64,000 nucleotides of DNA. Origin: Eriocheir sinensis (lineage: Eukaryota; Arthropoda; Malacostraca; Decapoda; Varunidae). The translations under genes were made by a program, and so were the position numbers. Of the stretch, positions 61,160-64,000 are shown piece by piece; positions within the stretch are counted from its first letter, which is position 1, and every line of letters starts with the position of its first letter. The stretch is from contig NW_026111777.1 of assembly GCF_024679095.1 (NCBI RefSeq), positions 220,001 to 284,000 of the forward strand, read 5' to 3'. The notes beneath the pieces are model-generated. The model saw only the letters and a list, made by a program, of their open reading frames with translations, searched no databases and was not told the DNA's origin.

Positions 61160-61556
61160 AGCTCCGACGTTTTCGAATTTTCGCGCTTGTAACACCTAGC
61201 ATCGAACTCATTTATCTGAACAATGAGAACGCTCATGAACACTAAGTACTGGCACCGAATCAATAGTGTAAAACAATAATGAATAATGAGTGAAAAGAAG
61301 CTACTGGAAAGTAAAAGAAAAAGAGTATAAAAGAAAACGGAGGTAACTCTCTCTCCCCCTCCCTCCCTCCCTACCTCCGTCCCTCCCTCTGTCGCTCGGT
61401 ACAGGCTTGTAGGAAGAATGGAGACATCTTCACTCGGCAAACAAATGTCGTACACACGCATCATGTATGTAGCTACCTCGCTGTTTGATTTTATAATTCA
61501 GGAAAAATCAGCACAAAATAGACAGCGATGGTGATAAGACATACGTACAAGTGTGT

Positions 61557-61609
<53 letters not shown>

Positions 61610-61790
61610 TCTGCCACTTGAGTAGGACACACTTACACACGGACACATCAATGGTGGAGAGCCTTTGAATTACTTTTTTATTATTATTTATTAGTAAGTT
61701 TCTGATACGTCAAGGGGGTGGAAATAGGTTGACCTGAAACAATTTTATCCATTGCTGGGGCGGCGCGGCGCGGCGGGGACAGCGAGAGCT
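61160..61790. other. Intron or flanking sequence with (GA)n at 61558-61606
   Basis: No gene seen; a 49-bp GA array. Confidence 0.7.
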
Positions 61791-62790
61791 TTTATACGGA
61801 GATAAGAATCACAAGTATTACACTAAAGACATTGCAAATACCCTTAGAAGAACGATTCGTTTCATCGTGATAATAAATAAATACCTAAATAACCAGAGCA
61901 GGAAAGACGGAGACTAAGAAACAATCAATCAGTCAACTTGCATTTCCATTTCTATATCCTCGTTTTGGCATTCAAGAAAAAAAAATCACCCCATCAGAAT
62001 CGTACCAATAGTTTGTCTAGTTAACTAATCATATATCTTCATTTCTTTTTACCATTATGGGGAGAAAAAAAGCGGAAAGACACCCAGCTCTGAAACCGGA
62101 GTAGCTACTTAGTTTTCATTGTTTTCACTATTAGGCTACTTCCTCGACAACAGACAATCATTTAGAAGGTTTGAGGAAGCGGGGGGAAGAAGAAGGCCCA
62201 GTACTTCGTCTATCCTGTCTTTTCTTCGCCCCTCGAACGGTTCTTACTTCTTTTCCAGTATTTCTTTATCCTCGATGGTAGAGCAGAGGCAATTAGAATG
62301 TTCAAAAGGAAGTTAGTTGTCTATATTTTGCTTTGTCTTTATTTTCGTTCACATGGCTAAAAGTCAGGCTGAAATTTGTCCCTTGAAACGTTACCTCTTT
62401 TTCCTTATTTCCTTATTATTACTTCATGCTGCAGGAGAGAGAGCCCTCTCTTCCCCCATATCATGAGTATTCTTTTTTTCATTATTACTATTTCGCTTTC
62501 CTTTTCGTTCTGAATTAGCAAAATAATCCATATGTTTTACCTCCCTCCCTCCTTCCCCTGTCTCTCCCTCGCGCTTGTTTCCCTGTTTCCTGGGCTCCAG
62601 AAGAGGGGGTGGGGAAGGATAGAAACGAGGTAAAAAGGAAGAAAGGGAGGGAAGGAGAAAAGGAAGGAAGTGAAAGATAATGTGGTGTGTGTGTGTGTGT
62701 GCTCGTAAACTATGCAGGTATATTTATACACGTTAATTTATCTATCATAGTTAGCCATTTACACATGTGAACAGATGTAGCTATGTGTTT
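61791..62790. other. AT-rich sequence, nothing recognised
   Basis: No supported frame. Short purine-rich stretch near 62600-62670 and a short GT array at 62684-62700. Confidence 0.6.
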
Positions 62791-62792
62791 TG

Positions 62793-62943
<151 letters not shown>

Positions 62944-63070
62944 CTGTTTGACCGTTTGAACCATGCATGGTTTGAACTAGCTCCTCTCTCTCCTCCATCT
63001 CTCATAGTTTTTTTTTTTCATTATTTCGCTAAATTTCGCTTTCCTATTCGTCCTGATTTCCCAAAATAAT

Positions 63071-63071
63071 A

Positions 63072-63144
<73 letters not shown>
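63071..63144. repeat. (CT)n microsatellite
   Basis: About 74 bp of CT. Confidence 0.95.
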
Positions 63145-63147
<3 letters not shown>

Positions 63148-63650
63148 ACTGCATCCAGGTCCCCCCCAAAATAAACCATAGGATGCCAGTGATTTATATA
63201 GAGTGAAAATTAGTGGTTGTTTGCTGATAAGAGTATATTTGCTTATATTGAAAGAAACTGAATATGAATGATATGAATATTTTTCAGCAAGTGACACTGG
63301 CACTGATATTATTTTGGGTATTATCCGTTCACAGACGGTGGTATCATGGTTTGCTAACCACTCATTATTGCCTGATTAATAGAGAGAGAGAGAGAGAGAG
63401 AGAGATACGTACATTGGAAAAACATATGCCAGAAGCAAGGCCAAGAGAATATATCTCTTCTGTTGGCCGTGGCCAGAAGATAACTATTGTTCTACAGTTG
63501 CTACTTGTGCACTACGCGTGATAGAGGATAGATCAGAACACCGCTCCTCCCCACCCACCTCTCCCAGTTAATAGAAGGAAATAGAAGAGAACATAATGTG
63601 CCCTACATATCAAAACTAGGAACTCCTACGGAATGTTGGTCCCGCCTGGC
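63145..63650. other. Mixed sequence with short (GA)n at 63381-63405
   Basis: No gene recognised. Confidence 0.6.
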
Positions 63651-63657
63651 TCGTGGC

Positions 63658-63677
63658 AGTATGTTGCGAGACAATCA

Positions 63678-63715
<38 letters not shown>

Positions 63716-63817
63716 GGGGTTGGATCACTTTTACGTCGCGAGACAAGTATCGTGTGTGTGTGTGTGTGTTTGTGTGTTAGTCAGGAGTTGGATCACTTTT
63801 ACGTCGCGAGACGAGTA

Positions 63818-63853
<36 letters not shown>

Positions 63854-63893
63854 GTCAGGAGTTGGATCACTTTTACGTCGCGAGACGAGTATC

Positions 63894-63925
<32 letters not shown>

Positions 63926-63961
63926 CAGGTGTTGGATCACTTTTACGTCGCGAGACGAGTA

Positions 63962-63999
<38 letters not shown>

Positions 64000-64000
64000 G
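63658..64000. repeat. About 80-bp minisatellite containing (GT)n, continuing past the window
   Basis: The unit is ttggatcacttttacgtcgc, gagacgagtatcg, (TG)n, ttagtcagga. At least four units (from about 63718, 63786, 63859, 63932) plus a diverged first unit (63660s). The GT part varies in length between units. The array runs off the window end. Confidence 0.92.

Overview
The window is intron-rich, repeat-laden arthropod DNA, most likely from a decapod crustacean and possibly a brachyuran crab. The taxon is inferred from three things: the extreme density of (GT)n, (GA)n, (TA)n and (CA)n arrays, the decapod-style SINE and CR1-like LINE families, and a Sidestep-family gene. I see no bacterial, viral or organellar gene.

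The one host gene I can support is on the + strand. Eight exons (7612-7739, 12399-12558, 27429-27605, 40746-40865, 44733-44845, 47322-47505, 54519-54687, 56258-56325) join with compatible phases and consensus AG/GT borders into 1119 nt (373 residues). In order they give an Ig domain, a second Ig domain, a fibronectin type III domain, a single transmembrane helix and the start of a cytoplasmic tail. The motifs match the arthropod Sidestep (Side) family of neuronal cell-surface receptors that bind Beat proteins. The signal peptide and first Ig domains lie upstream of the window, and the rest of the tail lies downstream.

The introns are filled with mobile DNA. 1-7.2 kb: a degenerate CR1-like LINE whose ORF1 carries a zinc-finger/SGNH-hydrolase signature, itself interrupted by a second LINE fragment, a 1-kb inverted-repeat element and a 491-bp hAT-type MITE. 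8.2-11.5 kb: a TTAA-flanked element and a P-element/THAP9-like transposon that contains a 294-bp retroposon with a 12-bp target duplication. 12.6-15.9 kb: a C/A-rich minisatellite with very long but spurious open frames. 16.7-20.5 kb: a second, internally deleted copy of the CR1-like LINE, then an L2/CR1 tail. 24.2-32.2 kb: three copies of another LINE family, one of them a mosaic. 34-39 kb: an unidentified broken minus-strand frame and two LINE relics. 40.9-52.7 kb: minus-strand CR1-like LINEs, a Merlin-like transposase relic, several tRNA-derived SINEs, and a LINE nested in another with an exact 10-bp target duplication. 58-60.8 kb: a 2.8-kb long-inverted-repeat element flanked by TAA, with a 108-bp palindrome nested in its centre.

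Simple repeats occupy much of the remainder and sit close behind most of the splice donors. No tRNA, rRNA or CRISPR is supported. Family names rest on recognisable motifs read by eye; no database search was run.
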